The translations under genes were made by a program, and so were the position numbers. From Strigops habroptila (lineage: Eukaryota > Chordata > Aves > Psittaciformes > Psittacidae): a stretch of DNA of 64,000 nucleotides. Below are positions 50,601 to 61,946 of this stretch, piece by piece. Where the stretch lies: the NCBI RefSeq assembly GCF_004027225.2, contig NC_044284.2, forward strand, positions 44,440,420 to 44,504,419. Direction: 5' to 3'. Under the pieces are notes generated by a model. That model was not told where the DNA came from and ran no database searches. It saw nothing but the letters and a program-made list of their open reading frames with translations. Position 1 is the first letter of the stretch; the number at the start of each line of letters is the position of its first letter.

Positions 50601-52936
50601 GGTGACATCTCTGCTAGCAAACGAATGGCCTGGACACGCTCTCTGGCCCTGAGGGCAACTGGCACAGCCCATGAAAAGTGCTGAGCTTGCAAAGAGCGGG
50701 GCGCTGTGCCACAGTTGCTGAGAGGTGGGGCAATCAGGCTGTGGGCTATCCCCAGATTGGGCTGAGGCATCCCCATGCTAATAACAACCTCCCCCCAGCT
50801 CCTCTGTGAAAAAGGCAAACTGATAGCAGCCTGTGAAGGAGTACCTCCATCCTCTGTGGCTGCCATTGTTTCCTTCCCCCCTCAGTGAAGCACAAGGGGG
50901 GCTAGTGGGCACATCAGTGCCAGGCAGTGGGAAGGGGCAGTCCCCCAGACCTGGCACCCCTGCTTGGGTGTGTCTGGGGGTCCCTAATGAGCTCACACTC
51001 AGGCAAATATCGTTCAAGCATCTCATCCAGTGAAATTTAGGCTGTACTTTTTTCATTCAATTTCCATTGCCAGCCAGTAAAAAGCTAGCCCAAGCTTTCC
51101 AGGGATGCACAGTTTCCAGTAGACTTCTAGCTTTCAGTTACTGACATGCTGAGGTGCAGAGGCTGGCTTGCTGCATAATCCCAGAACAGCAGGAAACAGG
51201 ATTACAATACAGGTCCAAGAGTGCATCCAGGAGCCAGAATTGGGCACATCTCTGACACAGCTCAAGGGGGCAAGAAATGAGGCCCAGGGCTGCGCTTAAA
51301 TGTAGCCCCAGGCTGAGAGAGCAGGTGGGGCTGCTCAGGACAGTTAAGGTCCTTGGGATGTGGACAGCCAGAAGGGAGCAAGGTCTCCTGTTCCTGGTTC
51401 CAAGCTGTGGGTGTTAACCAAGGCACCCAGATGTGCATTTCTGTAGTCACCCAAGCAGCTGAGGTCAGGACAGGCATGTGGCAGACTTTCAGAGTTAACC
51501 TGAGCCCACACCCCAGGCAGGACGCCCAGGGAATGCCCTGGTTGAGGTGGAGCAGGAGGTGGAAGCAGAGTGGAGCTGCACACCTTCTGCACTGTGCCTG
51601 TGCTGGAGTGGGTGTAATTGCACAGGCAAAGGTGTGGGGTGGCAGAGAAACAGAGTGTGGCAGAGTGTGGGTGTGAGCAAGTCCTGCTACACGAACTGCA
51701 GGAGAGCTGGTGCTGAGGCCTCTGTAGCTGCCCTGCATGTGTTTGAGGGTTTTCCCCTCATGCAGACCCGGTGATGGGCCATGCCTCAGGTGGCCCTGCT
51801 GAGGACAGGCTGTCACATCCTGGCTGACAGGCAGGAGGGAAACGTCCAGGATGGCTGTGGTTACCCTCTCCGCTCCAAGCACAGCTAAGCCGTGTTAAGA
51901 GTGACTCCATGGTAGCTGCTTGCTGCAGCTCATCGTCCCCCTCAGTGTCTGTGGGGAGCCACCGAGTTGAGGCTTTGGCTATGACACTGCTTGGAGCCAG
52001 GCTGGTCCCTGTGTTTGCCAGGATTTACCACTCAGCAGGCAGCCTCACTTGCTGGGGTTGCACCTACATGGTGCCTGGGTGCCTGGCTGAGGCTGGGAGA
52101 AACTCATGCCACAGATGTCACACCTATAGAGAGGCACTGGCGCTGTGGTTGCAAATTAGTGGAGCAGTCAAAGAGCTCTTACCCAAGCAAACAGAAACAC
52201 TGTGGTGCTGGGCAGCACTCAAGCCTTAAGGGAGCAAGGGGCTGCGTCTAGTGGGGCAGCGCTGGGACAGAGCCATGCAGGGGGATGCAGGGACCGGTCC
52301 CTGCTCAGGCCCTGCATCCCACATCGTGGCCGCTCCATGCTCTGGTGTCTGTTTTACTGCTCTGAAGTGGCATCAAAAAGGGTCCAGATTTTCCACGTAA
52401 TAAAAATCTGGAAATTTTTTTTGGGCTCATCAAAGTGTCACTGTCAGATAAAACTGGAACACTTGCTATGATTAAAAGATTTTTTTTTTTTTTTTAAGCT
52501 TATATTAAAATGAATTTGTTCTGGAACAACAGTCAGTGTCACTCACCAGCTGATAACCACTGTTGAAGCTGTGGGTATTTTGACATTAGCCTCGGCCTTC
52601 GATTCAACAGCAAGACTTGTCAAAAGCACTTTTGTTCTTAAGAAAGTGACATTTTGCATTGGAAAACACCTTTCTTGAATGAAGCATTTCTACCTGGCTT
52701 ATCTAAATACTGGTACGTCGTTAAGAAGAAACTCTATGGGCTTCTTGAAGTCCCCCAAACAGCAGCTTGGCCCTTCCAATTTGATTACCAGATCTCACCC
52801 CAGAAAAACTACATTTTTTCCCCTTATGTGAGCTTAAGAGAGGAGAAAACAAAATCCAGAAGCCGCTGTGCCGGGGCCAGCTGGGGAGGATGGACGGCAT
52901 TGGTTACAGGGCTGGCGGGGGTCCAGCTCCCAGCGC
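47657..52936. other. intergenic region, no gene recognised
   Basis: Lies between the HTATIP2-like gene and RGS5. It contains a 16-bp T-run (52480-52495) and several unsupported open frames. RGS4, the neighbour of RGS5 in human, is not here. The last few hundred bases before 52937 probably carry RGS5 control elements, none of which I can name with confidence. Confidence 0.5.
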
Positions 52937-52942
52937 TATATA
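52937..52942 (+). promoter_or_regulatory. RGS5 TATA box
   Basis: TATATA in the context GCGCTATATAGGAGCG lies 105 bp upstream of the RGS5 start codon, so transcription should begin near 52,965-52,970, giving a 5' UTR of about 75 bp. A focused TATA promoter fits a tissue-restricted, inducible gene. Confidence 0.7.
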
Positions 52943-53041
52943 GGAGCGAGAGGGGGGAGCCAGGCTTCAGACTGAGCCACTGCCTGCTTTAGACATCGTT
53001 CACACTCTTCTCCTGGCTGAGGAAAACTACAGCCTACCAAG

Positions 53042-56000
53042 ATGTGCAAAGGACTAGCAACGCTGCCCCACACGTGCCTGGAGAGGTGAGAGCGGCCAGC
53101 TGTGAGGGGACGTGGGGGGCCTGCCTCCCCACAGGGCTCTGCCGGGGGTGGCTGGGGGCAGAGACGCTCTTCCTATAGCACATCCCCATGATGGACATCT
53201 CCTACGGGGGCTGTGGTGGCCCAACTCTGAGCTAAGAGGGAAGGGAGGCTTGCTGGCAGGGGCTCAGCAGGATGCTGTGAGCGCCTAAGACCCTTAGGCG
53301 GTGAGGGCTGATACAGTCCCAAACTCTCCCCTCCAGCTTGGGTGAGTCTGGGCTGTCCCAAACCCATCCTCAACCTCAGCTGCTCTCCTGTGTGAGCCTG
53401 GGGCTGGAGTCCATTTTCCTCAGATCCTAATATTTGCAAAACAGGGGGGGCAGGGAAAGAAAGTAGAAAAGCAGTTGCCTTTCTGAGGCACAAACGACCC
53501 TGGCTCCAAAGTGCCTCAAAATCCTCTTGACGTGCCTATGTCTCCCTCACAAGACAGATCACCCAGCCCCGGCCCCTCTCACGAGGCTCAGCTCTGTGCA
53601 GAGCACCCCGCTCTGCCCCACTGGTGGCAACCATCCTCATCTTCATCCCCCTCCATCCTGGTGCCTGCCTCAACCTGCCCTGGGTGGCGGTGCTGCTTCC
53701 CAGGCTGCTCTCGCCCCTTGGGAACCCAGGCAGCCCCCAGCCCTCAACCATTTCCATGCTGTTCGAAACCTGCGGAGCTGGAGGGGCTCTGGAGGGGCTC
53801 TGGAGGGGCTCTGGAGGGGCTCCAGGAAGAAGCAGAGGTGCAAGGGAGGCCACTGCACAAGGCTGGGGTAAAACGTGATAAAAGAGTTTACATGTGACTT
53901 ACCCAGTGAGGATTTCCTCCAGCTGCGAATGCCTTAGTACTGGTTTTTAGATGAGAGTGAGGGTGGCATTCATTGTCCAGGAGGGAGCTTGGGAGAAGTC
54001 CCACTTTGTCAGTGGAAGATGTGCCACTGGAGGCTGATGCTGCTTGCTCGAAAACAAAGCAAATTCCCATCATAGGCACAAACAGGAGCACAGGCCTGCC
54101 ACAATTACTTTGTTTGAAATGTGCCTTTTGGCCATTCTTGTGGCCCCATGCTCACCTTGCTGTGTCTCCTGCAGCCTCCTATGCCATGGGAGGCTGAGCA
54201 ACACTTCCAGATGTGGGTGATCCACACATTTCTGACTCTGCTGTAACCTTTGTTGTCACTCTTCTGCTACTTTCTAATACTAAAATAGGTTTATTTCCAC
54301 TGCTGCTAAGTTGATGCTTTCACTGTCCTCAAATTCCCACTCTTGAAGGCAGCTTCACTTATACTTTTATACATGGAGTTAGGACTGGATTTATCCCATG
54401 TACATCGTTTTGTATTGCTCTATGAGGCATTTCAACGGCTGCTTCACGAGACCCTCCTGCAGCTCCTCACAACTGATCCCCAAGTGCTGTACCTGGGTAG
54501 TGCAATATCTGATGCTTGGCCACTGCGTGTGGTGTGATACATTTAACAGCACAGTCCCAGCCTGCGTTCCCGTAGGACCATCCCCATAGAGGAAAACACA
54601 CTAGGTCCCCTGCGCATTGTGTGCTACCTTTCCCACGCTATTCCCCACAGTGTCACCCATGAGACGACCTTCCCCCTTGAAGCTGCCTGGGGTCTGGAGA
54701 GCCCACCCAGGGTCCCCTGCAGACCCAAGGGGCTGGTACCCCCTGACTCTTCCCAAACCACGCTTGCCGGCCTCTTCAGAGAGGGCCGATAGGTTTGAAG
54801 GAATCTGTTCCTACATCTAGAGCTGCCTTGACTCCCCTCCAATAGACCATATTTGTCCATGTGTCCACCATGGCTCCCTGATACAGCTGCTGCTAACATA
54901 CCCGTACAGCATCACACTTTCAGCTTTATGGCTCCTCCAACCCCCCCGGCACACTTTTCCCCTCAAAGGGCATTCCCTCTGGTACCTCCCTACGCTCCGG
55001 CACAGCAGGAGATTTAGCTTCCAGCTACAGGTTTAAGGTCTCTGAGCTTCTTTTTTTTTTGGTTTTGTTTGTGAAGCTGGAGTCTCTCCTGGCCTTCCCC
55101 AGAGCCCTTCTTGCTCTTGATATGTTTGACAGAGCTTTTTTTAAAATAAAAAGATATTTTCTTTTAATGCTTCTTGGAAGCTATTTCTCAGACTTTTTCT
55201 TGGCTTGCTCCCATATGTTCTCACACTTAGCCTTCCAGAGTTTACGGTTCTCTTGCTTTTTCTCACTTGGACATAGCTGAGGGGGTTGAAGGATGCCTTT
55301 TTGTTTATAAGTGCCTTTTTTTACCCTGCTGTTTAGCCTTTGCTGAAGCCTTGCTTGAAAGCTTATAATACATCTGCTGGAGGATGCCAGGATGATGTCT
55401 TTAAATAGTCCTTCCCTCCCACAAGCCTGTAAGCACTCAGCCCTCTGCCTGTCCTTTCTCGCTTCCGTTCAGCAAGCTTCTTCATCTTTGCCATCTCCCC
55501 ATATTTCATGAAGGTCCCATAGCTGAGGGCTTGCTCGAGGGTGCGAAGGTTCTTGCTGCTGTCCCACACCAGGACGTGTGGGGCTTCAGCAGTGTGGGCA
55601 GCCTCTGATGGCACATCAACAGCATCATGGGATGGAGCAGGGATGAAGCCATCCCAGGAGCCCCACCGGGGGCAGCAGGCAGTGGGGCTGCAATATAGGT
55701 CCAACACCAATCCCGGAGACCAGGCTGGGGAGAAGCCTACCTACAGCACAGCCCAAGGGAAGGTGGCCCAGGGCTGAGCTGAAACAGTCCTCAGCTGTGT
55801 GAAGGGTGTGGGGCTCAGCAGTCAGAGGGTGGGAACTGGAGAGCAAGATTTTGAACCAGGTCTAAGCATTATCCATTGCTGCTGCTTGAAGTCACCATCA
55901 ACTACAGGAAATCTTGTCCGTGCACTGGCCTCACTGGTACCAGGGTGTGGGGGTTCCCAGGTCCTGCTCAGACAGTGGCAGGGTCCTGGTCCTGCCTTGC

Positions 56001-57945
56001 CCCTTCCTTAGGCTGTTGTTAGATTCTGCTTTTGGTGCCCCTGCTCCCAGCACAGCCCATGTTTCCCCCCTGCCTGCTTGGGCCCCCCTGGCATCCACTG
56101 TCCTTGCTCTGGAGGTGGGCAAGCCCCTACCCCCTTGGTCTTCACCCCTGCTCCAGCCAGAAAAAAACCCTGCGATCAGGCACGTGGTCTGATCACCTGA
56201 AGGGGACTGTCCCTGGTGCCCAGCACCAAGCACCAGCAGTGGGTTGGCCATGGCAGCATCCCCAGCTCTGTCCTCCCGAGCACTTCTGCTGAGGCCCTCT
56301 TTGAGAGCTGCTCCCTGAGCCCATGTGTCCCCTTCCCCAGGGGGCCACAGACACAGATGTCTGGGAAAGCAGAGCTGAAAGACAGGCCAGCCTGCTCTAT
56401 CAGCTTTCCTGTGACACCTTCTGCGCCCACCTGCTGCTTTGGTGCCAATGTGACTGCAGCTCCTGCCCACTTCACCTGCCCCCCCTTGCTGCTGCTGTGC
56501 CATCCATGTGGGTCACAGCCATGCCAGGGGGGTCCTGGCACAGCAGTACCAGCTAATGGTGTGCCAAGAGGCACCTGAGGCTCACAGGATATCAAGCCCC
56601 AGTCTTTGGGCATCAGGAGCCAGCTCATCTTGGAGCATTTATTTGCATGTTGTTTATTAGAGGCAGTGGGATGAACGGTCCACGGCAGCATCTCCATCCC
56701 AGAAACACCTTGGTGCAGGAGCATGGGGACCTCATCACCCTTCGCCCAAGGGCCTGGTCCTGCCAGGCAAGATTCAAGTTTTCTCAGAAGCACGAGCAAG
56801 GGAAGCTGTCCCTGCAGCTGCTGACATTTTCCATGAACACAGCCGTGTTTCTGGGTCTGTGCTTACACCCACCGCAGGTGGTCCTTGCAGACCCCATGGG
56901 ATGCTGGCCCGCCGCCTGCTCCCGCGCTAGGCTGGCTGTCAGAGCCAGGGTTCTGCAGCAGAAGTGGGGAGCAGCTGGTGGAGGAGCAGAGCCCACATTG
57001 GGCCTCAAGAAGTCACCCGTGGGGCCTGGTGGGTGGAAAACCAAAACACAGCGTGAGTTTTACAGGGAGGTTAGAAATTAAAGGAATGGAAATGAAATAG
57101 CAGACATAGCAAGGGAGTGAGCGTCCACAGAGGGCTTGTGAAAATAAACAGCAGAGAGGAGAAGCACAGTGAGCCCTGAACCCACAGAGCTGCAGCCCAG
57201 CTTCGACAGCCGTGCCATGGTGAAGGCAAGAAGCCCAGCTAGCCCTGGGGAAGCAGTGTGTCCCCTCGCTCTCATTCACCTCCTGTGCAGACATAAGGTT
57301 TATTTCTTACTTATATACACACTAGATATATATATTAGGGCACTCTGCTCTGAATGCTGATGGCAATGTGGGGCTGGCGGGCACAAGATGGACAGGGTTC
57401 AGTGTGGGGCAGGCACCGCAATGCAGCCCAGCACAGCATCCTGCACAGCCTCCTCTATGAGGGCAGCTCCTGCATCTCCTCACCAGCATTTCCACTGGGC
57501 TTATCACTATAGAAACTAAGTGCTGCACACATGTCCCCTAATTCATCCTCAGAGTAGCCAGCTTTGCTGATACAATTATCCTGGCCACAGATGGGGACAA
57601 AGCAAAGAGATCGAGACCAAGATCAAGCACTGCCGCTAAATCTGAGTGCCCGGTTTGAAATGCCTCAGCCAGGCGCCTTTACAGCATTAGGGTCCGTTTG
57701 TTCATGTCTAATTAATTACTCAGCTTTGTACCTCACCAGTGGCTGTGCCAGGGTCCACACAGGTGCAGGGCAGGGACAATCCCCACTGTTCCATCCCCTC
57801 CACCTGACCTGCCCTTGCTCATTCTTTCTTGCAGAGCCAAGGAGATCAAGACCAAGCTGGGCACACTGCTCCAGAAGCCCGATTCGGCTATTGACTTCAT
57901 CATCCCCTACGCAGAGAAGCCAGAGAAGCCTCCCAAGGCCCAGAA
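53042..57945 (+). CDS. RGS5: RGS5, regulator of G-protein signalling 5 (first two coding exons)
   Basis: Exon 1 (53042-53085) encodes [14 protein letters not shown] and splits an Arg codon; exon 2 (57835-57945) encodes [19 protein letters not shown] then [17 protein letters not shown]. Human RGS5 begins [20 protein letters not shown] with EKPEKPAKTQK, so the match is specific: RGS4 and RGS16 differ after KLG. This N-terminal part holds the amphipathic membrane-targeting helix; the RGS box (GAP for Gi/Gq alpha subunits) is on later exons beyond the right edge. Met-Cys at the start is the known oxygen- and nitric-oxide-sensitive N-degron shared by RGS4, RGS5 and RGS16. Intron 2 contains a long CR1. 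Confidence 0.95.
53780..53822. repeat. short tandem repeat, 11-bp unit, about four copies
   Basis: The unit GGAGGGGCTCT repeats four times almost perfectly inside RGS5 intron 1. Confidence 0.9.
55363..55710 (-). other. unrecognised open frame in RGS5 intron 1 (antisense)
   Basis: 115 codons on the minus strand. The centre has a coding-like look: [20 protein letters not shown] followed by [20 protein letters not shown], a lysine/arginine-rich amphipathic stretch. I do not recognise a family. There is no clear promoter, and I could not establish splice partners. It could be part of a nested gene, an old processed pseudogene or chance. Confidence 0.2.
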
Positions 57946-58799
57946 GTGAGTACTCTGCTGGGGTGGGCTGTGCAGGCACCCATGCCCAGCTGGAGGGGTG
58001 GATGTGGAGAAGCTGAGGCCCCTGGTACTAGAGGGCACAGCAGGCTTTACGTGGCAGGCAGCTTGTGACACGGTCCTCATGACACACTGGCTAGGCGTGG
58101 GCTCAGACAGTTATGTCAGGGCAACATGAGATGTGTCAGGCAATACAACCTTATGGAAACCAGATTTCTCATGGAAACTCAATTTACTTCTGATGAGATT
58201 TCATATTATTTGATAAGGTTTTGCCAGAGACATATGGCAATTGGACTTCTGAGTCACCTGCCTCAGCCCAGAGGTGCCAGCCTTGCACAGTCTGTTGGCT
58301 TCAGCACAGCAGCACGTCCCCAAGCTGTGTGCATGGCTCCACAGTATGATGCCTGGCTCTGGGCAGCTTTGAGATGACAGCACCTTCTCATCTTATTGCT
58401 TTGCCCTGAGCCTCTGTTCTCTGGCACTGAGCTGGGTTAATGACAAAGCAAAGCAGAGGAGAAGCTAAAGAGGCTGATGAGCTGTGCTGCAGGATTAACA
58501 ATTCAAAGGAGGCAAAACAAACCTTGGAAAGAAATGTTAGCTAAATCTAAAAGCAGGATGGCTTCCTGGGCATATGACGATGGCCTTACCTGGGGTACCT
58601 CCAACGCAGCCTCAGGCAGCTGAGCCAGGTGCCTGAGCTGCTGCCCTGGCCACTTTTCTGGCACCCCTCAGCCCTTGCACCATCAGATGTGTGTGACTGT
58701 CCTGGAGACAATGCCTCTGCCCTGGGGAGTTGCTCCCCACCCTTGAGCTGCACAGAGAGTACTGCAGGACCCAGGTCTGACAGCACCCAGACTGACTTA
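57946..58799 (+). other. RGS5 intron 2, part before the CR1 insertion
   Basis: Ordinary intronic sequence after the donor GTGAGT at 57946. Nothing else recognised. Confidence 0.6.
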
Positions 58800-58889
58800 G
58801 AATCATAGAATCATAGAACCGTAAGGGTTGGAAAGGACCTTAAGATCATCTAGTTCCAACCCCCCTGCCATGGGCAGGGACACCTTGCC

Positions 58890-60785
58890 CTAAACCATGT
58901 GGTTCAAGGCTCTGTCCAACCTGGCCTTGAACACCGCCAGGGATGGAGCATCCACAACCTCCCTGGGCAACCCATTCCAGTGCTTCACCACCCTCACTAT
59001 AAAGAACTTCTTCCTTATATCTAATCTAAACTTCCCCTGTTTGAGCTTGAACCCATTACCCCTTGTCCTACCACTACAGTCCCTAAGGAAGAGTCCCTCC
59101 CCAGCATCCTTGTAGACCCCCTTCAGATACTGGAAGGCTGCTATGAGGTCACCACGCAGCCTTCTCTTCTCCAGGCTGAACAGCCCCAACTCTCTCAGCC
59201 TGTCTTCATACGGGAGGTGCTCCAGCCCTCTTATCATCCTCGTGGCCCTCCTCTGGACTCGCTCCAACAGCTCCATGTCCTTTTTACGTTGAGGACACCA
59301 GAACTGTACACAGTACTCCAAGAGTACTGTGAGACAAGGATGTCGTGCGGGACAGTGCGGGATGTCATGCGGGACAGTGTCGAACGCTTTGCACAAGTCC
59401 AGGTAGATGACGTCAACTGCTCTGCCGCTGTCCATCAGTTCCGTGGCTCCATCATAGAAGGCCACCAAATTGCTCACGAGAGCAGAGTAGAGGGGCAGGA
59501 TCACCTCCTTCGACCTGCTGGTCACGCTTCTTTTGATGCAGCCCAGGATATGGTTGGCTTTCTGGGCTGCAAGCGCACACTGCCGGCTCATGTTAAGCTT
59601 CTCGTCAACCAACACCCCCAAGTCCTTTTCTGCAGGGCTGCTCTGAATCTCTTCTCTGCCCAACCTGTAGCAGTGCCTGGGATTGCCCCGACCCAGGTGT
59701 AGGACCTTACACTTGGCTTGGTTAAACTTCATAAGGTTGGCATCGGCCCACCTCACAAGCATGTCAAGGTCCCTCTGGATGGCATCCCTTCCCTCCAGCG
59801 TATCAACCGAACCACACAGCTTGGTGTCGTCGGCAAACTTGCTGAGGGCGCACTCAATCCCACTGTCCATGTCGCCGACAAAGATGTTGAACAGGACCGG
59901 TCCCAACACCGATCCCTGAGGGACACCACTCGTTACAGGTTTCCAACTGGACATCGAGCCATTTACCACAACTCTTTGCATGTGGCCATCGAGCCAGTTT
60001 TTTATCCACCAAGTGGTCCATCTAGCAAATTGATGTCTCTCCAATTTAGAGACAAAGATGTCGTGCGGGACAGCGTCGAACGCTTTGCACAAGTCCAGGT
60101 AGATGACGTCAACTGCTCTGCCGCTGTCCATCAGTTCCGTGGCTCCATCACAGAAGGCCACCAAATTGGTCAGGCAGGATTTCCCCTTAGTGAAGCCGTG
60201 TTGGCTGTCACCAACCACCTCGTTGTTTTTCATGTGCCTTAGCATGTTTTCCGGGAGAAACTGTTCCAAGATTTTGCCAGGCACAGAGGTGAGACTGACT
60301 GGTCTGTAGTTCCCCGGGTCTTCCACCTTCCCCTTCTTGAAAATGGGGGTTATATTACCCTTCTTCCAGTCATCAGGAACTTCACCTGACTGCCAGGATT
60401 TTTCAAATATGATGGACAGTGGTTTAGCAACTTCATTCGCCAGCTCCTTCAGGACCCGTGGATGGATTTCATCAGGTCCCATGAACTTGTGCACGTTCAG
60501 GTTCTTAAGATGATGGTCTCGAACCTGATCCTCTCCTACGGTGGGCCTAAGGTCTTCATTCTCACAGTCCCTGCATTTGCTTTCCAAGACTTGGGTTGTG
60601 TGGTCAGAGCATTCGCTGGTGAAGACTGAGGCAAAGAAGTCATTAAGAACCTCAGCCTTCTCCAAATCCATGGTAGCCAGTTCTCCTGATAGCTTCTGGA
60701 GAGGGCCTACATTGTCCCTAGTCTGTCTTTTATTTGCTACGTATCTATAGAATCCTTTCCTGTTATCTTCTACATCCCTTGCCAA
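58890..60785 (-). CDS. CR1 ORF2, reverse-transcriptase part
   Basis: 631 open codons: [104 protein letters not shown], and the catalytic KFADDTKL, then the thumb region and terminal [19 protein letters not shown]. An extra segment of about 50 residues interrupts the region after YSALV (see the duplication entry). Despite age the frame has stayed open for almost 1.9 kb. Confidence 0.92.
   Translation of the reverse strand: MARDVEDNRKGFYRYVANKRQTRDNVGPLQKLSGELATMDLEKAEVLNDFFASVFTSECSDHTTQVLESKCRDCENEDLRPTVGEDQVRDHHLKNLNVHKFMGPDEIHPRVLKELANEVAKPLSIIFEKSWQSGEVPDDWKKGNITPIFKKGKVEDPGNYRPVSLTSVPGKILEQFLPENMLRHMKNNEVVGDSQHGFTKGKSCLTNLVAFCDGATELMDSGRAVDVIYLDLCKAFDAVPHDIFVSKLERHQFARWTTWWIKNWLDGHMQRVVVNGSMSSWKPVTSGVPQGSVLGPVLFNIFVGDMDSGIECALSKFADDTKLCGSVDTLEGRDAIQRDLDMLVRWADANLMKFNQAKCKVLHLGRGNPRHCYRLGREEIQSSPAEKDLGVLVDEKLNMSRQCALAAQKANHILGCIKRSVTSRSKEVILPLYSALVSNLVAFYDGATELMDSGRAVDVIYLDLCKAFDTVPHDIPHCPARHPCLTVLLEYCVQFWCPQRKKDMELLERVQRRATRMIRGLEHLPYEDRLRELGLFSLEKRRLRGDLIAAFQYLKGVYKDAGEGLFLRDCSGRTRGNGFKLKQGKFRLDIRKKFFIVRVVKHWNGLPREVVDAPSLAVFKARLDRALNHMV
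59326..59473 (-). repeat. in-frame internal duplication within CR1 ORF2
   Basis: About 110 bp here (the part around 59364-59473) repeats 60058-60169 with only about three mismatches; both encode [19 protein letters not shown] and [15 protein letters not shown]. The copy is inserted between YSALV and LEYCVQFW, which are adjacent in other CR1 elements, and is flanked on one side by a short tandem repeat of TGCGGGACAGTG. The reading frame stays open through it. Confidence 0.88.
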
Positions 60786-60936
60786 ACTTCATTCTAGCTG
60801 GGCCTTAGCTTTCCTAACCTGGTCCCTAGCTTCTCGGGCAATGCTCCTATATTCTTCCCAGGCCGCCTGTCCTCGCTTCCACCTTCTATAAGCTTCTTTT
60901 TTCCCCTCTAAGTTTCCTCAGCAGCTCCTTGTCCAC

Positions 60937-61944
60937 TCATGGAGGTCTCCTGGCCCTCCTGCTGCACTTTCTTCTAGTCGCGATGCAACACTCTTGAGCA
61001 CGTAGCAGGTGATCCTTGAATACCGACCAGCAGTCTTGGGCCCCCCTGCCCTCTAGGACTGTATCCCATGAAACTTTACTAAGGAGGTTCCTGAAGAGGC
61101 CAAAGTCTGCTTTCTTGAAGTCCAGGGCAGTGAGCTTGCTGCACGCTCTTCTCACTGTCCTGATGATCTCAAACTCAACCATCTCGTGATCACTAGAGCC
61201 AAGGCCGCCCTGGAGCGTTACATTTCCAACCAGTCCCTCCCTGTTGGTGAGCACAAGGTCCAGCATGGCACCTCTCCTCGTCGGCTCCTCTATTGCTTGA
61301 AAGAGGAAGTTGTCTTCCACACAATCCAGGAACCTCCTGGATTGCTTGTGCCGGGCCGTACCGTCCCTCCAACAGATGTCAGGATGGTTGAAGTCCCCCA
61401 TGAGGACCAGGGCCTGCGAGCGTGAGGCTGCTCCTATCTGTCTGTAGAGCGCTTCATCCACAGAGTCCTCTTGATCAGGCGGCCTGTAACAGACCCCCAC
61501 CGTAATGTCCCCTGTTGCTGTTTTCCCTTTGATCCTGACCCACAAACACTCTGTTACCTCATCACCCGCCCCCAGACAGAGTTCCATACTCTCTAGCCTA
61601 TCACTGACATAGATAGCAACACCCCCTCCCCGTCTGCCTGGCCTGTCTTTTCTAAACAGCCTGTAACCTTCCATTCTGACATTCCAGTCATAGGAGCCAT
61701 CCCACCATGTTTCTGTGATACCAATGACATCATATTCCCGTAGCCTTGCACACATCTCTAATTCCTCTTGTTTGTTCCCCATACTACAGGCGTTTGTATA
61801 GAGGCACCTTAGCCGAGCTCCAAATGCAGCCGACTCAATGGCTGGGGCAGCTGGAACATCTCTACATCGCTCCAAGCACTTATTACAGGTGCTGGCAACT
61901 GACCAGGAGTGTTGGGATGGATCAATGCTCCCCTCCCCCAACAC
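60937..61944 (-). CDS. CR1 ORF2, APE-type endonuclease part
   Basis: 335 open codons with the CR1 endonuclease motifs: LYTNACSMGNKQEELEMCAR, YDVIGITETWWDGSYDW, RRGGGVAIYVSDRLE, LVLMGDFNHPDICW, GLGSSDHEMVEFEI. It ends at a TGA where the family normally has Trp, followed by a frameshift and further stops before the RT part. It begins directly at the ORF1 stop; its frame is open further upstream, overlapping ORF1's end, and starts on GTG rather than ATG. Confidence 0.9.
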   Translation of the reverse strand: MLGEGSIDPSQHSWSVASTCNKCLERCRDVPAAPAIESAAFGARLRCLYTNACSMGNKQEELEMCARLREYDVIGITETWWDGSYDWNVRMEGYRLFRKDRPGRRGGGVAIYVSDRLESMELCLGAGDEVTECLWVRIKGKTATGDITVGVCYRPPDQEDSVDEALYRQIGAASRSQALVLMGDFNHPDICWRDGTARHKQSRRFLDCVEDNFLFQAIEEPTRRGAMLDLVLTNREGLVGNVTLQGGLGSSDHEMVEFEIIRTVRRACSKLTALDFKKADFGLFRNLLSKVSWDTVLEGRGAQDCWSVFKDHLLRAQECCIATRRKCSRRARRPP

Positions 61945-61946
61945 AT

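Larger units (their letters stand above)
53086..57834 (+). other. RGS5 intron 1
   Basis: A 4.7-kb GC-moderate intron. It holds an 11-bp tandem repeat (53780-53822) and an unrecognised open frame on the opposite strand (55363-55710). No mobile element was recognised. Confidence 0.55.

Noticed and set aside
53042-57945. RGS4 or RGS16
   Set aside because: [11 protein letters not shown] and [15 protein letters not shown] match RGS5 only.
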